This document shows, piece by piece, positions 52,835 to 64,000 of a stretch of 64,000 nt of DNA. How positions within the stretch are numbered: position 1 is the stretch's first letter; each line of letters starts with the position of its first letter. The position numbers were made by a program, and so were the translations under genes. The notes under the pieces are model-generated. The model did no database searches and was not told the DNA's origin. It saw only the letters and a program-made list of their open reading frames with translations. Source of the stretch: Lithodes maja (lineage: Eukaryota > Arthropoda > Malacostraca > Decapoda > Lithodidae); the NCBI GenBank assembly GCA_037953745.1, contig JBAKBP010003091.1, positions 96,721-160,720 on the forward strand, given 5' to 3'.

Positions 52835-54691
52835 TGTTACGACCGGGCACTCGGGTACACTAGGGCTCTTACACAGGACTCGAGTATGGCTCGCTGCCAC
52901 AACGGAAACACACGATCCCAACCCCAGAGTACTGCCAGCCGAACAAAAAACGCCACTACCCTCCAGAGTTCTATCTGCTATAACGGGGTATACAAGAACT
53001 CGGTACTAGCGTTTCACACAACAGACTAATAGCAAGACGGGAGTTATCTAGTCTGGTCAACAATCAAACAAAGAAGAAAGTACTACAACACTAAAGAATA
53101 GTGTTGGCCGAAGCCGAAGTAATCCACCCTTGAACTAAGAACTTAAGAAGTCCTCCACCCTCTACTTCGGATCGGCACTATTACGTTACGTTAAACAATA
53201 GTCCTCGAGCATCAAGCAAGGAATCTTCTGATAAGTTAGATGCTTCTCGAATACTCATAAGAAGTAAGTATCGGATTTTGAACAGCAATTTAATGAATAA
53301 CTCACTGGTAATTAAAGGCTTTAAATTGACATAAGAAGAATTATAAGAATAAGCAATAGGATATGGCAAACATTAAGAAGAAGTACTCCGACAATGCACT
53401 GGCAATAGCCTACTAAGATTGTGCTCGTGGGCCACTAATCTCTGAAGTAGCTAAGCGTGCCACACATGAAATCAATAGTGCTTAAACAATAATATACATA
53501 AGGAGAAGCTTCAATACTATGCTGTATCTGCTGGTCGAGCAAAGTCTAGCTGGGATATCTAAGGTTAAGAGACAATGGCTGAGCAAGCGGCTCGTAGCCT
53601 AGCGAGGTCCTTAAGACTGTGCGGCCAAATTACGGTAATTGACGGGATGCTCTCTTGAGAGATCCAGATCACTAGTATCTGGTTCTCTCCTGGCGATCCT
53701 CTCAAAGTCAAGCAAATGAGATAGCACAGTGTTGGGTGGCATAGGCAAAAGCCCTCACTCGCAACACAGTGCTAAACTCCCACGGTACACAGTCAGAAAG
53801 ACCACCTAGGCGTTCCACGTCTCCGTTGCAATTGTACTGGTTCAACCGCAACCTAGTACTCATAGGAAATCACAACTCAGAAACCCTATCCCAGTCTAGC
53901 ATTGCCTAAACCAGCAGAAAACAGGAACATGAATAATCGCACACAGGGAAATGCATATACGAGTGCAACAAACATCAATCAATCCTATTCTAGTTAACCC
54001 TTCCAAAAATAGGCTATCTAACAGGCACTTATCTCGTGAGAACTCAAGCGATAATACTTTGGCTGACTAAATCTGCACCAAAGGGGTCATGGAGGTTAAA
54101 CAGGGACGAGAAGAGAAGAAGATAGGCTGTTCAGAGAGTAGAGAAAGTTCACATCAGTCGGAAGAATATGGATAGTTGCAAGGGATATGAGAAGTCGCTT
54201 TGCCTGATGAGTTCTGAAGAAATGGTGGCAAGAACCTCTCTTTTTATACTCGGCCCTCTAGCGGCATATCTCAAACTACTTAAGGACCGCCCACTGGCAA
54301 TCATGACGTCATATTCTCTCTCAATCTGGGATCGACAAAGAACTTCCCACGCGCTGAAAGGGAGGAAGGGAGGAGGGAGGAGGGAATTAGGCCTATCTGC
54401 CCGCGTGGCGCACTCACTGGTCCCCGTTACGTAATATCTCTCTCTCTCTCCTCTCATCATTACATATAAGTCCCACACACAATACTTATAACTAATGATA
54501 TAAAATAGAACTCGTTGACTCAGATGAAAACAAAATACATATTTATAATACTTATAGTACAACGGCTCACATAAACTAAGTTAGGAAACTCTACACAGAC
54601 TACAGCCAAAGTTCCTGCCCTGACGATCCTAGCGAGAGTGGGGCCTGACTGGGCGTTCTGTACAGCATGCTCATACTCGACATGCGTCACA
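52835..54691 (-). repeat. Gypsy 5' LTR
   Basis: Partner of 45179-47034. The first 1360 bp (plus-strand reading) differ at about three positions, the last 490 bp at about seventeen. Confidence 0.92.
54241..54248 (-). promoter_or_regulatory. TATA box in Gypsy 5' LTR
   Basis: TATAAAAA on the element strand, preceded by GGGCCGAG, about 445 bp from the LTR start. It would place transcription start about 30 bp downstream, leaving a long R-U5 leader of about 1.38 kb. Confidence 0.6.
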
Positions 54692-55764
54692 GTAGGAGGA
54701 GAAGTAGTGTTCAACAGAGTGAATATTAGTGGAAAGGTTGCAAATACTGCAAAGGTTGATAGTAAGAGTGAGAGGTATTTTGAGGGGTCACTTGGCTCCA
54801 AGGCTGGGCAATTTGCACTCATCGTTAATTTGGTAAGTTTGTTGTGTCAGAAAGAAGTGTGGTGTGCTTGTTTAGTGTAGTGAAGTAAATAGGAGGAGGT
54901 GTTTGTGAGAGTTAGTTGGATTACTATCTGTGTAGGTTACGCACAAATATAAACAGTAGGGAAAGCTGGCAAATGAAACAGGAATTCCAGCGACTCCTTA
55001 TCATATGCCTATGTGGCTTCCCCTGTGTACTGCGCTCCTCGATGTGTGTCTATAATCTCCCCAATGTATTAAGGTATCATAAATAGGAATAACATTATTT
55101 TATATATAATACCCCTTCGGTACAATTGTGTAATTAAACATATATTCTGGGTAAAATTAGAAGATTTCATTCCAGCTGAAGACGATTTCCAAGGGGTATA
55201 CACTATCATAATGAAATTTCAACAGATCCTTCCTAAACTAATCAAATTTGTACAATATTTGGCACTAAATAATGTAATATGGAATCATCGTTTACTGAAT
55301 GGCTTAATGATCCTCATTTTACCTTAATTAAGGGGGCTCACACAATAACTTTGTTCCACAACTTGTCTAATAGTAGCCATAATAAAATTACCCTTACCCA
55401 TCACCCAATGATAATGGTGACTTCCCCCTGCCCCCCAATCAACCTATGTCGGTTACTAACCCATCCCATGTGTTTTCAGGAAAACAATGAAAAGTGGCTG
55501 GTCCTGGAGTGTCATTTATTATTATTTCGCTTGGGGTCCAATGGGTTAAATAAACGTTATCCGTATTGAAAGTGTTAAATGTTGACAGAGACGAGTGTAT
55601 GCAGAACATGAACACCTTGGGAGGAGAGCAGACGGAGAAGAAGTGTACTAAGTGGAACTTCGATCACTCCACCTTCGGCGACACTCTCACCTCTGAGGTC
55701 ATTATAATCTGTTCATATTTACTTGGCAGATCTTAGTTTTTTCTGGTTAATGCAGGTTTTTCAA
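54692..55764. other. No gene recognised
   Basis: No match to the Gypsy relic on the other side of the element and no recognisable domain or repeat. Confidence 0.5.
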
Positions 55765-55990
55765 TGCGGCATGTGGTGTAGTTGTTAGCATGGTCGGTTC
55801 ACAAATGAGATGACCTGTGTTGGATTCCAGGCAGGTGGAAATGTTTAAGCCATCTCTTCACTCCCGATACCTCTGTTCATCAAGTAGTAAATAGGAACTT
55901 GGAGTAAGTGGCCACTTGTGACGTCCCATTTTGGGTAAATGTCTATGTTAAAGTGTTCTGAACACTTGTGAATGCCTCTGAAAGGAACTG
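55765..55990 (+). mobile_element. tRNA-derived SINE
   Basis: The head reads GGTGTAGTTGTTAGCATGGT (A-box-like) and 35 bp on TGTGTTGGATTCCAGGC (B-box-like, near GGTTCGANTCC), the spacing of a polymerase III internal promoter. It cannot fold as a full tRNA, since the 3' acceptor strand is missing. A unique body follows, ending ambiguously near 55990. Confidence 0.65.
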
Positions 55991-56683
55991 GGCCTTGGTA
56001 AAAGATCTAAGGATTTAAACATTAAAAGGGGTGCATACTTACTCTTAAAAACAAGATTTTTTCTACAGTCAAACCTTATGGCAGTTGTTACTGCTTTCTG
56101 CACTCTGTAGTTTCCTGGTTTTGGAAGATTGATGAAATGTTTAGTGTTGCCAAAATGTAATTGTAAGACAGTGGAACTAATTCCGTAAACAACATTATAA
56201 TACTTCCTTTTACTTTAGATTACATATCTTTATTACGTATAGGCTAGTTACTGAGGAGGAGCATAATAGTATAATTGTAGTGAATTGCAATATTTAATAA
56301 TTTGTATAGCTCCTGTTATCATCTATGCCATAATAGCAGCCTTTTAGTCAAAGTTCAGGCATCAAAACACAGTAAAGAGCAGTTATAAGGATCAGTTTGC
56401 AGTTTGTAGGTAGTAGGGGTAGGCAGCCCCGCCCAGGGAACTACTACCGCCAAGGTTTCGGGAGACTCAGGGAATAGCCTGAATTCCATTTTCTCTCCCA
56501 GGCCTTGGTAGCTGGATACATATCTTTCTGCCTCGCACATCAGGGGTATCAGGAAAACCCTCTTTATATAACATACACATCCAACTTCACGACATTGCCC
56601 TACATTGCTATCCTCTATCCATAAAACACTACTCTTCCCACTACATATCATACATGTAACACCATACACCTTACCCAATAAAT
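55991..56683. other. Untranslated or intergenic sequence upstream of LINE
   Basis: Likely includes the 5' untranslated part of the LINE beginning near 56400, but no boundary is visible. Minus-strand open frames here are shadows. Confidence 0.4.
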
Positions 56684-57802
56684 ATGGCAGTACAATTGTT
56701 AAGAGCAAACCTGGTGGTCCCTCGGATATCCACCCCCGGCAGGGTTGGGTCATTGACACAGGGCCCTCCCGGTCGTCATCATGCGACTGTGTCGAGAGCA
56801 TTGCAACGTACCAAAGCTGCTCGTCGGTGCAGCTTTTTCTTTAGCAATATAAGGGGACTTCACTCTAACATCAATTCTGTACACCAATTTCTTCAAGCAG
56901 AATCCCCTACTCTCCTTTTTTTGACAGAGATTCAAGTAACATCCACATCTGACACGTCTAGATTTAATTTTCCAGGTTATCAACTGCTCCAAAATTTCAG
57001 ACCTAAAGGAGGTGTATGTTGCTTCGCAAAATCTGAAATTGCCCTGGAGGAGGTTACTAGTTTCAATTGTCCCTATTTTGATTATTCTATATACAAATTA
57101 ATTTCTGCTGGTAAATTTAAATACATATGTTGCATCTACCGTTCCCCAAATACTCCTCCAGAGCAAAGTCTTTTTGATTCTCTGTCCTCACAACTCAGTG
57201 TCCTCAACTTAAATGCTTCTTCTGAAATCACTGTGTTGGGTGATTTTAATGTCCATAATGTTGAATGGCTCACTCATTCAGCCAGAACTGATGATGCTGG
57301 TCTTGAATGTGAGCTATTTGCAGACTCATTTAATCTCACTCAACTATTCAACCAACCCACCCGTGTACCAGATAATCCTAATCATAATTCCCACCTACTG
57401 GACTTATTTTTAACAACCAATTCAGAAAATTATGATGTTACAGTGAGGTCCCCGCTTGGATCTTCTGATCACTGTCTGATACAGGCCACCTGTCTATCAC
57501 CTACCACACCTTCCCACTCTGAACCTGTTTTGGTGACTAAATGGCATTACGATAGGGCAGACTGGGAGGGTCTTCAGGGTTTCTTTATTGATATTCCCTG
57601 GACCTCTTTCTTTTCTAATGATGCACACTCCACCTTGAGCCACATACAAGATTTTGTAAAAATTGGAATGGAAACTTTTATTCCTCATCAAAAGTACAGT
57701 AAAAGATCTAATTCACCTAAATGGTTTGACCATAATTGTGCTCGAGTAACTGAACAAAAAGTAATAGCCTACAATGCATACACAAGATCAAAAACTCATT
57801 AA
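56684..57802 (+). pseudogene. LINE ORF2: endonuclease domain
   Basis: The frame is open for 372 codons. The endonuclease begins at FFSNIRGLHSNINSV (Asn) with FLTEIQVTSTS (Glu), GVCCFAKSEI, ICCIYRSPNTPP, EITVLGDFNVHN (Asp/Asn), DLFLTTN and GSSDHCLIQ (Asp-His). The N-terminal 50 residues have no match I recognise and the ATG at 56684 may not be the true start. The frame ends RSKTH at 57802, after which related LINEs continue into the RT linker, so this stop is probably a mutation. A nick by this domain would prime reverse transcription. Confidence 0.82.
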
Positions 57803-59673
57803 GCCTTTAATTAATTTAGAAACATCAGAAATCATGCCAAAACTGTATTAAACCTAACTAAATCAAACTTTCTCCACAAGCAGGCAAATAAACTTCTAAA
57901 TAATCCAAATGATAACAAAATATTTTGGTCTACTCTTAACTCATTTAAATCCAACTTCACTACTGCTTCATCCATTCCACCATTAAAATCTCCGACTGGC
58001 AATCTTGTAAGTGACCCACGAGGTAAAGCTAACCTTCTTGCAGATATTTTCTCCACCAACTCAACCTTAGATGAAATAAATCAAGATGTCCCTGTACTTA
58101 ATTTTAATTCGCCTGAAATTCCCTCACTTAAGATCCACACCAGACATGTCAAAACTATTTTGCAGAATCTCTCAGTAGATAAGGCTCCTGGTCCAGATGA
58201 AATTCCTCCAATAGTACTTAAGAATTGCTCCTTGGTGCTCGCTCCTGTATTGGCAAATTTTTTCCGTCTGTGTACTCATACCTCATGCTTCCCAGTACCC
58301 TGGAAAGAAGCAAACATCCATCCAGTTCCTAAAAAAGGTGCCTCTTCAGATCCATCAAACTACAGACCAATAGCTATTACTTCCACTCTTGGTAAAAGTC
58401 TTTGAAATTATATTAAATAATCACATAATTAAGCATCTTGAGAATAATAAATTAATCAGAGATAGGCAATATGGTTTTAGACGATGTCGATCAACTGCAG
58501 ACATGCTTTGCCTTCTTACGCATCAAATCAACCAAGCTACAGACCAACATGGTGAAACACATACAATAGCACTGGATATATCAAAGGCATTTGATAGAGT
58601 CTGGCATCAATCCTTATTGTCGAAGATGTCACACTACGGCCTTGCATCATTAGTTCCACTAATTTCTTCTTATCTTCATAACAGAAAAATACGTGTAATG
58701 GTAGATGGCCTTTATTCTCAATTTCACTCAATAAATGCTGGTGTTCCCCAGGGATCAGTTTTGGCCCCAATTCTGTTCCTCATTCATATCAATGATCTCA
58801 TATCTACCACTCATAATCCAATACATTCCTACGCAGATGACTCAACACTCCACAGTTCCTTCACATTTACCAATTCTTTCACCCAACCCGATCTTATAAA
58901 TTCAAAAATAAATACTGCAATTTCTCTGAACCAGGACCTTTCTAGAATTGATGGATGGGGACAAAAGAATCTAGTTTCCTTTAATGCACAGAAAACCAAA
59001 TACATTCAATTTTCTAACCGACAGAATCTCACTGACTCCCATATATTTTTTAATGATGTAAATATTCCCACTTCCCCTAGTATTGACATTCTCGGTGTAA
59101 CATTAACTACTAACTTGAGCTGGACACATTATGTTAGAAGCATTGCTAAGAATGCCTCTAAAAAACTGGGACTCCTGTACAGAGTTCGAGAATTCTTCAC
59201 TGACGAGCAGTTGGCCATGATATATAAAAGTCATGTGCGTTCTCAGATGGATTACTGTTCACCTCTGTGGGGTGGAAGTGGAGTTGAGGCAGTTGGACAA
59301 AATTCAAAATAAAGCTATTAGATTAATCAATAACCCTGCAATCACACAGGACCTTCCTACATTATCCATACGAAGAAACGTTGCATCCCTTGCATTATTC
59401 TACAGATATTTTCACAGCAATTGTTCCGAGGAACTTGCTTCAATTGTGTCGCCTCTCCACATCTTTCCGCGTAGAACTAGGGCAGCTGAGAGCGCCCATG
59501 AATTTACACTTTCTCCTCCACAATGCAGAACTTCTGCTTATCAGAATTCATTTATCCCCAGAGCTACTACTCTTTGGAATTCACTTCCCTCGAATTGCTT
59601 TCCACAAACTTACAATCTGCAAATGTTTAAATCCAGTTGTTCCAAACATTTTATGAATGGAGGATGCCTTTAG
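57803..59673 (+). pseudogene. LINE ORF2: reverse transcriptase and C-terminal domain
   Basis: After a poorly open linker the plus strand encodes SVDKAPGPDEIPPIVLKN, WKEANIHPVPKKGASSDPS, NYRPIAITSTLGK (frameshift near 58400), RQYGFRRCRSTADML, IALDISKAFDRVWHQSLL (motif A), AGVPQGSVLAPILFLIHIND and SYADDSTLHSS (intact YADD). The thumb follows, then SQMDYCSPLWGG (frameshift near 59270), DKIQNKAIRLINN and the terminal ATTLWNSLPSNCFPQTYNL. It ends at 59673, about 58 bp before the A run. The catalytic core is intact in sequence, but the reading frame is broken three times. Confidence 0.85.
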
Positions 59674-59730
59674 GCACATGGACCTTTTTGTTTTATCTGT
59701 GTTTTTCCTTCCTCCGTTCATTGTCTCTTT

Positions 59731-59749
59731 AAAAAAAAAAAAAAAAAAA
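59731..59749 (+). repeat. Poly(A) tail of LINE
   Basis: An A run about 58 bp after the ORF2 stop. It marks the 3' end of the 56.7-kb LINE. Confidence 0.85.
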
Positions 59750-59929
59750 TTGATGCTTAACTCTTTCAGTATTCAATGATGCTTTTTGTTTTCCTTCTAT
59801 TTAGGAAAGATATGTTTTATGAGAGGGTTCTCAGAGATAGGACTTCCCCTATCATCCCCATAGCACTCTCCTTAGTTGAGTATAAAATGTTCTATTTTAA
59901 ATGACCTAGGTTAATTAAGGTTAATCCCT

Positions 59930-62080
59930 TAATGTCTTGGACATCGGCCAAATATTCTTGACGTATTTCTAACCTCTAATCCTTCTGTTTTCACTGTAAC
60001 ACTGTTATCTCCGTTGGGCTCCTCCGATTATAACCTTATCTTTGTTACCTGCCCTGTCTCTCCAGTACAGCCATTCGATCCTCCCAGCCGGCAGCACTTA
60101 TGGCACTTTGGCGAGTACCAACTGGGAGTCTCATTGGCAGCACTTCTTTGATTTCCCATGGAATTATTTTTACTTCCGTGGCCAGGGACCCTCGGAGAAT
60201 GCTGAATGCATCACCGGGGTAATCACTAATGCAAGAAAAGTCTTGGTTTAATCAATTTGTTATAGTCCTGAATGTAAAAAGGAGGAAGCATTAAAATGTG
60301 ACCTATCAAGAATCTTGTACTTCCATGTTTCTGCCAGGAATCAGGCCATATCTATTCTTCGATTAGCCAAAAACTCACTTGTCAATAATATATGCTCTGA
60401 GCTTTCCAACTCTACTCTGCCCAAGGTTTCTGGCATCTAGCCAAAACCTCTCCAACAATTTTACGTCCTCGTCTTTCCCTACTAGTTTTCACTCTGACAA
60501 CACCAATGCTGTATCTTTCTGAGCAAAGCTTAATTCTGCACACAAACTTTCGCTAAAAACTCTACCTTGGGTGATTCCAGTGATATTCCTCCCTGTCCAC
60601 CCCCTTCTCTTTCACTTATGTCTAATATCCAAATCTATTCTAGGGTAGTACTTTCTGGCCTCTCTGGTCTTAATACAAAGAAGGCTTATGAACCTCCTGT
60701 TGTACTTGAAAACTGTTCTTCAGTGCTGGTGATCTACCTAGGCAAACTCTTTCATCTCTGTCTTTCCTCTAACATCTTCCCTTCTTGCTGGAAGTTTGTT
60801 CGTATTCAGCCTTTCCCAAAGAAGGGAGACCGCTCTCAACTCTCCATCTATCGTCCAATTGCTCTCATTTCTTGCATCTCCAAAGTTTATAATTCAAAAT
60901 TTCTTAAGCATTTGTCTTTCCATAATCTATTTTCAGGTCACAGGGATGGCTTTCTACGGGGTCGCTCTACTGGTGATTTCCTTTCTTATCTTACAGACTC
61001 TTCGTCATCCTCCTTTTGGGACTTCAGTGAGATTTTGTCTATTGTGCTAGACATATCGAAGGCCTTTGATAGAGACTGGCACAAATCTATATAATTTCTA
61101 AACTACTCTTCTTCGGTTTCTATCCCTCATTCTGTACCTTTATCTCAAATGTCCTTTCTGGCCGTTCCATAGCCTGGTTGTGGTCACCGCTCACTTCCTC
61201 CACCTATCAACTCCGGTGTTTCTTAGGGCTCTGGCCTGTCTTCAGTTCTATTTCTAATATTCACAAATGATTTTCTCAACTATACTTCTAGTCGTATCCA
61301 CTCATAAGGTACCGTACACTATTCAGCAAGTTTTCCTCAGCGACCCACCACACAATCACGCCAAAACTCATGTGATGAGGCCATAACACAATCTTCTGAT
61401 CCATCAGCAATTTATAATTGGGGCAGAGACAATCTTGTTACTTTCAATGCTTCTATACCCCAGTTTCTTCATCTAACTACCCGTCACAAGCTTTCACATG
61501 ACTATCCCATACTCTTCAACAATACACAAATCAACCCTTCATTTTCTTTTAATATTCCTGGTGTTTCCTTTTGTTTTGACCTTCATGGAATGGTCATATT
61601 ACCATATTTGCTAAAACAGTTCTCAGAAGTTATGTTTGTTCCGTATAGGGGCACAGTATGCCCGTATATCGAGTAATATTTGCATGTGCGGAGAGATTCC
61701 ACCCATTCCACATTTCTTGAAAGGGTTGCGTCAAACGCATTTTATCTCCTCAATTCACCTCCTGTTACTAATGTCCTGCAATTTATCTCTACACGCTGCA
61801 ATTCTGCATCTCTCTTTCTCTCTCCTCTATTGCTATTACATAATCAATGTTCTCCAGAGCTTTCTCAATGTATATCTTCTCCCTTATGGAGAGTAGGGGG
61901 CACCCACCTGTCAACACATTTCCACCCCTTCCCTGTCCAACTCTCTACTGTCTTTCCTACTTTACAATGTTTACTACAGATGGCACTGGTGTGTGATCGG
62001 TCGCATTTCGTGCCGCTGTACCAGAGTGTTTACCCGATTGGCAGCTGTTTTGGAGCATCACTAGGTGGCCTGATCTCAGA
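59930..62080 (+). mobile_element. Jockey-type LINE relic
   Basis: Plus-strand remains of endonuclease (RPNILDVFLTSNPSVF, PLGSSDYNLIFVTC) and RT: KKAYEPPVVLENCSSVL, SCWKFVRIQPFPKKGDR, IYRPIALISCISKVY, RGRSTGDFLSYLTDSSSSS, IVLDISKAFDRDWHKSI. The C-terminal domain near 61640-62000 is degraded. Motif C is lost near 61300. It aligns with 10345-12300 (shared ATGTTTCTGCCAGGAATCA) and is heavily mutated, with many stops. Confidence 0.78.
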
Positions 62081-62198
62081 TAAGTAAGCATCAAGTAATT
62101 GGTATAATACTCTTGTCTTTAAATTCAACCATGGTTATGTTTACAATATAAAGATAAAAAACGTCCTAGGCACAAATTATACAATATTAGGCTGCATG

Positions 62199-64000
62199 AT
62201 GAAGTTGAGGAGGGTGGAGAGGTTGCAGGAGGAGGAAGTCAGGGAGTAGTACAGGAGAGCAGTGGAAAGACGATTAGGTGGGTTCGACCTGGAAGTTATG
62301 GAGGAAGTGGAGGAGATGAGCAAGGTGTTTAAGGATGAGATCTGTGTAGCATGTGAGGAGGTGTGTGGAGTGAGGAGGAGAGGGAGGGGAGTGAAAGGTA
62401 CAGCATGGTGGACAGAAGAGGTAAGAATAGCTGTGGAAGAAAAGAAGAAAGCTTATAGAGAGTGGTTGGGTAGTAGAGGGAATGAAGATTTCGAGAGACA
62501 GAAACGAGCGAGGTACGTGGAGAGTAAGAGGGTGGTGAAGAGAGTAGTGAAGGAAAGTAAGAGAAGAGTAGATGAGGAATTTGGAAGGAATCTGAGTGTA
62601 AAATGGAGGGAGAGTAAGAAACTGTTCTGGAAAGAAGTCAAGAAAGTCAGGGAAGGTAGCAAGGGAAACAGTAAGGGTGTGAAAGATAAGAATAGGAGAA
62701 TGCTAGCCGAGAAGCAAGAGAGAGTCGAAAGATGGAGGGAGTACTTCAATGAGTTGCTAAATGTAAGGAATGAAGAACCAGCAAACATAGCTGGATATGG
62801 TATGGGAGGGAGAAGAAGAGAAGTAGTGGAGGAGGAGGTGGGGATCAGGAGGTCAGAAGTGTGGGAAGCCATGAAAAGAGTGAAGTTGGGGAAAGCACCA
62901 GGAACAGATGGAGTGTGTGGGGAAATGTTGAGGTATGGTGGTGAGATAGTGATCGAATGGGTATGGAAAATGTGCAAACTAGCATGGGAGAAGGGGAGTG
63001 CACCCGATGACTGGAAGACTGGCATAATAGTCCCTGTATATAAGGGCAAAGGAGAAAGAGGAGTGTGTGGTAACCACCGAGGAATATGTCTTCTAAGCGT
63101 AGTAGGGAAGGTATACAGTAGGGTAGTGATTGAGAGAGTGAGAGTGAGAACGGAGAAATGGATAGGCGACGAGCAGGGAGGTTTTTAGGAAGGGAAGAGG
63201 TTGTGTAGATCAGATTTTTACCCGGAATTGTGTTGTGGAGAAATATCTGGAGAAGAAACAAAAGGTGTTTGTTGCCTTTATGGACTTGGAGAAGGATAGA
63301 GAGTGGATAGAGAAGGTTTGTGGAAAGTACTTAGAATATACGGAGTAGATGGCAAGTTTCTGAAAGCAGTGAAGAGCATGTATGAGGGTGCAAAGGCGGC
63401 AGTACGTGTGGAGAGTGAGCAGAGCGAGTTCTTTGACCTGAATGTTGGTTTGAAACAAGGGTGTGTGATGTCCCCGTGGTTGTTTACTGTATATATGGAT
63501 GGAGTCATGAAAGAAATACTATCAAGAGCAGTGGATGTTGGTGTATCGCTGAAAAGGGAGGGAATTGAGTGGAAGCTACCTATGCTGCTGTTTGCGGATG
63601 ATACAGTTCTGATGAGTGATAATGAATGGGAGTTGCAGGGTCTGGTAAATGAGTTTGGAACAGTGTGCGAAAAACGGAATTTGAAGGTAAATGCGGGGAA
63701 GAGCAAGGTTATGGTCTTCGAAAGGGGTGAAGTCACAGAGTGTGAGGTGAAGCTGAACGGTCAGGCTATGGAGATCGTCAACTCTTTTAAGTATCTGGGC
63801 AGTGTGTTGAGTATAGATGGGACTATGGATGAAGAAGTGCGGGAGAGGGTACAACAGGGGAAGAGGGTTGTAGGAACGCTAAAAGCAGTAACAAGAAATA
63901 GGGTGGTCAGTATAGAAGTGAAGAAGTCCTTGCATGACAGTGTGGTAATCCCGGCACTGACTTACGGAAGCGAAGCATGGACGTTGGTTGAGAGACTCAG
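62199..64000 (+). mobile_element. RTE-like LINE, copy C (5' truncated, cut by window edge)
   Basis: From about 62199 the plus strand matches the reverse complement of copy B from about 5590 down to about 3800. The endonuclease is missing: truncation starts at RLQEEEVREEYRRAVERR. A G-to-T change makes a stop (62247-62249), one extra base near 63187 shifts the frame, and about 10 bp are missing near 63296, damaging RT motif A (EKAYDRV). The remainder shows GLKQGCVMSPWLF and LLFADDTVLMS. It is non-functional and extends beyond the window. Confidence 0.88.

Larger units (their letters stand above)
45179..54691 (-). mobile_element. Complete Ty3/Gypsy element with copia-like pol order
   Basis: 9513 bp on the minus strand: 5' LTR 54691-52835, primer-binding site, one gag-pol frame 52620-47548, polypurine tract 47045-47035, 3' LTR 47034-45179. 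LTRs are about 1856 bp, TG...CA, and differ at about 20 positions (about 1%), so insertion is recent. No target duplication is visible: the left flank is a Gypsy relic (TTGA) and the right flank reads GTAG. Integrase precedes RT, the arrangement known in Gmr1-type Gypsy elements. All visible catalytic motifs are present. Confidence 0.92.
56684..59750 (+). mobile_element. Jockey/CR1-like LINE with poly(A) tail
   Basis: Carries endonuclease, RT and C-terminal domain on the plus strand and ends in an 18-bp A run (59731-59748). No ORF1 is recognised upstream, so it may be 5' truncated or ORF1 lies in unrecognised sequence. Breaks: a TAA at 57800, frameshifts near 58400 and 59270. It is of a different lineage from the degraded jockey relics in this window. 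Confidence 0.83.

Noticed and set aside
54149..54562. Minus-strand open frame within the 5' LTR (also 46498-46905)
   Set aside because: It spans the predicted TATA box and U3 and is not conserved between the LTRs at its C-terminus.
55771..55840. Functional tRNA gene
   Set aside because: Internal-promoter-like boxes exist, but no acceptor stem pairing or anticodon arm can be drawn.
56355..56801. 148-codon minus-strand frame
   Set aside because: It overlaps the 5' part of the plus-strand LINE and shows no domain.

Overview
This window looks like a repeat-dense intergenic or pericentromeric stretch of an arthropod nuclear genome, most likely a decapod crustacean. I base that on the mixture of RTE-, CR1/L2- and jockey-type non-LTR retrotransposons, BEL/Pao and Gypsy LTR elements, Helitron-type and TTAA-type DNA elements, SINEs and abundant microsatellites. 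I cannot name the species. I see no convincing host protein-coding gene, no rRNA gene and no intact tRNA gene. Nearly every long reading frame is retroelement or transposon coding sequence, its antisense shadow, or minisatellite.

Layout. 1-1265: 5' part of an RTE-like LINE (minus strand). 1530-9130: a CR1/L2-like LINE (minus) with an SGNH-esterase ORF1, split by two nested insertions: a rearranged Gypsy LTR relic (2257-2640, TSD ATTG) and a nearly complete RTE-like LINE (3398-6602, TSD CAGGT). 10345-12300: jockey-type relic (plus). 12341-13185: a dispersed repeat split by a 504-bp non-autonomous Helitron. 13.2-18.5 kb: AT-rich sequence with MITEs, a 43-bp tandem repeat and an inverted repeat. 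18553-29927: a DNA transposon with about 439-bp terminal inverted repeats and one long degraded gene of a family I cannot assign. It is split by a 7.4-kb BEL/Pao element (21272-28677, TSD ATGAT) that carries an extra SGNH-hydrolase ORF. 29937-30345: a SINE-like element inserted at the transposon's edge. 30.4-37.7 kb: mostly unannotatable, with two related TTAA-flanked elements. 37.79-39.59 kb: a minisatellite of 37 units. 40.4-41.9 kb: jockey fragments and a second SINE copy. 42.2-43.4 kb: MITEs. 43837-45178: a Gypsy relic bearing a 134-bp near-perfect inverted repeat. 45179-54691: a complete Gypsy element with about 1.86-kb LTRs and one open 1690-codon gag-pol. 55.77 kb: tRNA-derived SINE head. 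56.7-59.75 kb: a jockey/CR1-like LINE with poly(A). 59.93-62.08 kb: jockey relic. 62.2-64 kb: a 5'-truncated RTE-like copy (plus).

Most notable. (1) The Gypsy element has its integrase upstream of reverse transcriptase/RNase H, a copia-like order known for Gmr1-type Ty3/Gypsy elements. A second relic of the family is consistent with this. (2) The long-TIR transposon encodes an unassigned protein of roughly 1000 codons with CxxC...HxxxC modules at the N-terminus and a Ser/Asp/Glu-rich tail encoded inside the TIR. (3) The BEL element has an intact SGNH-hydrolase reading frame between its 5' LTR and gag. The nested insertions with clean target-site duplications allow a relative chronology of the locus.
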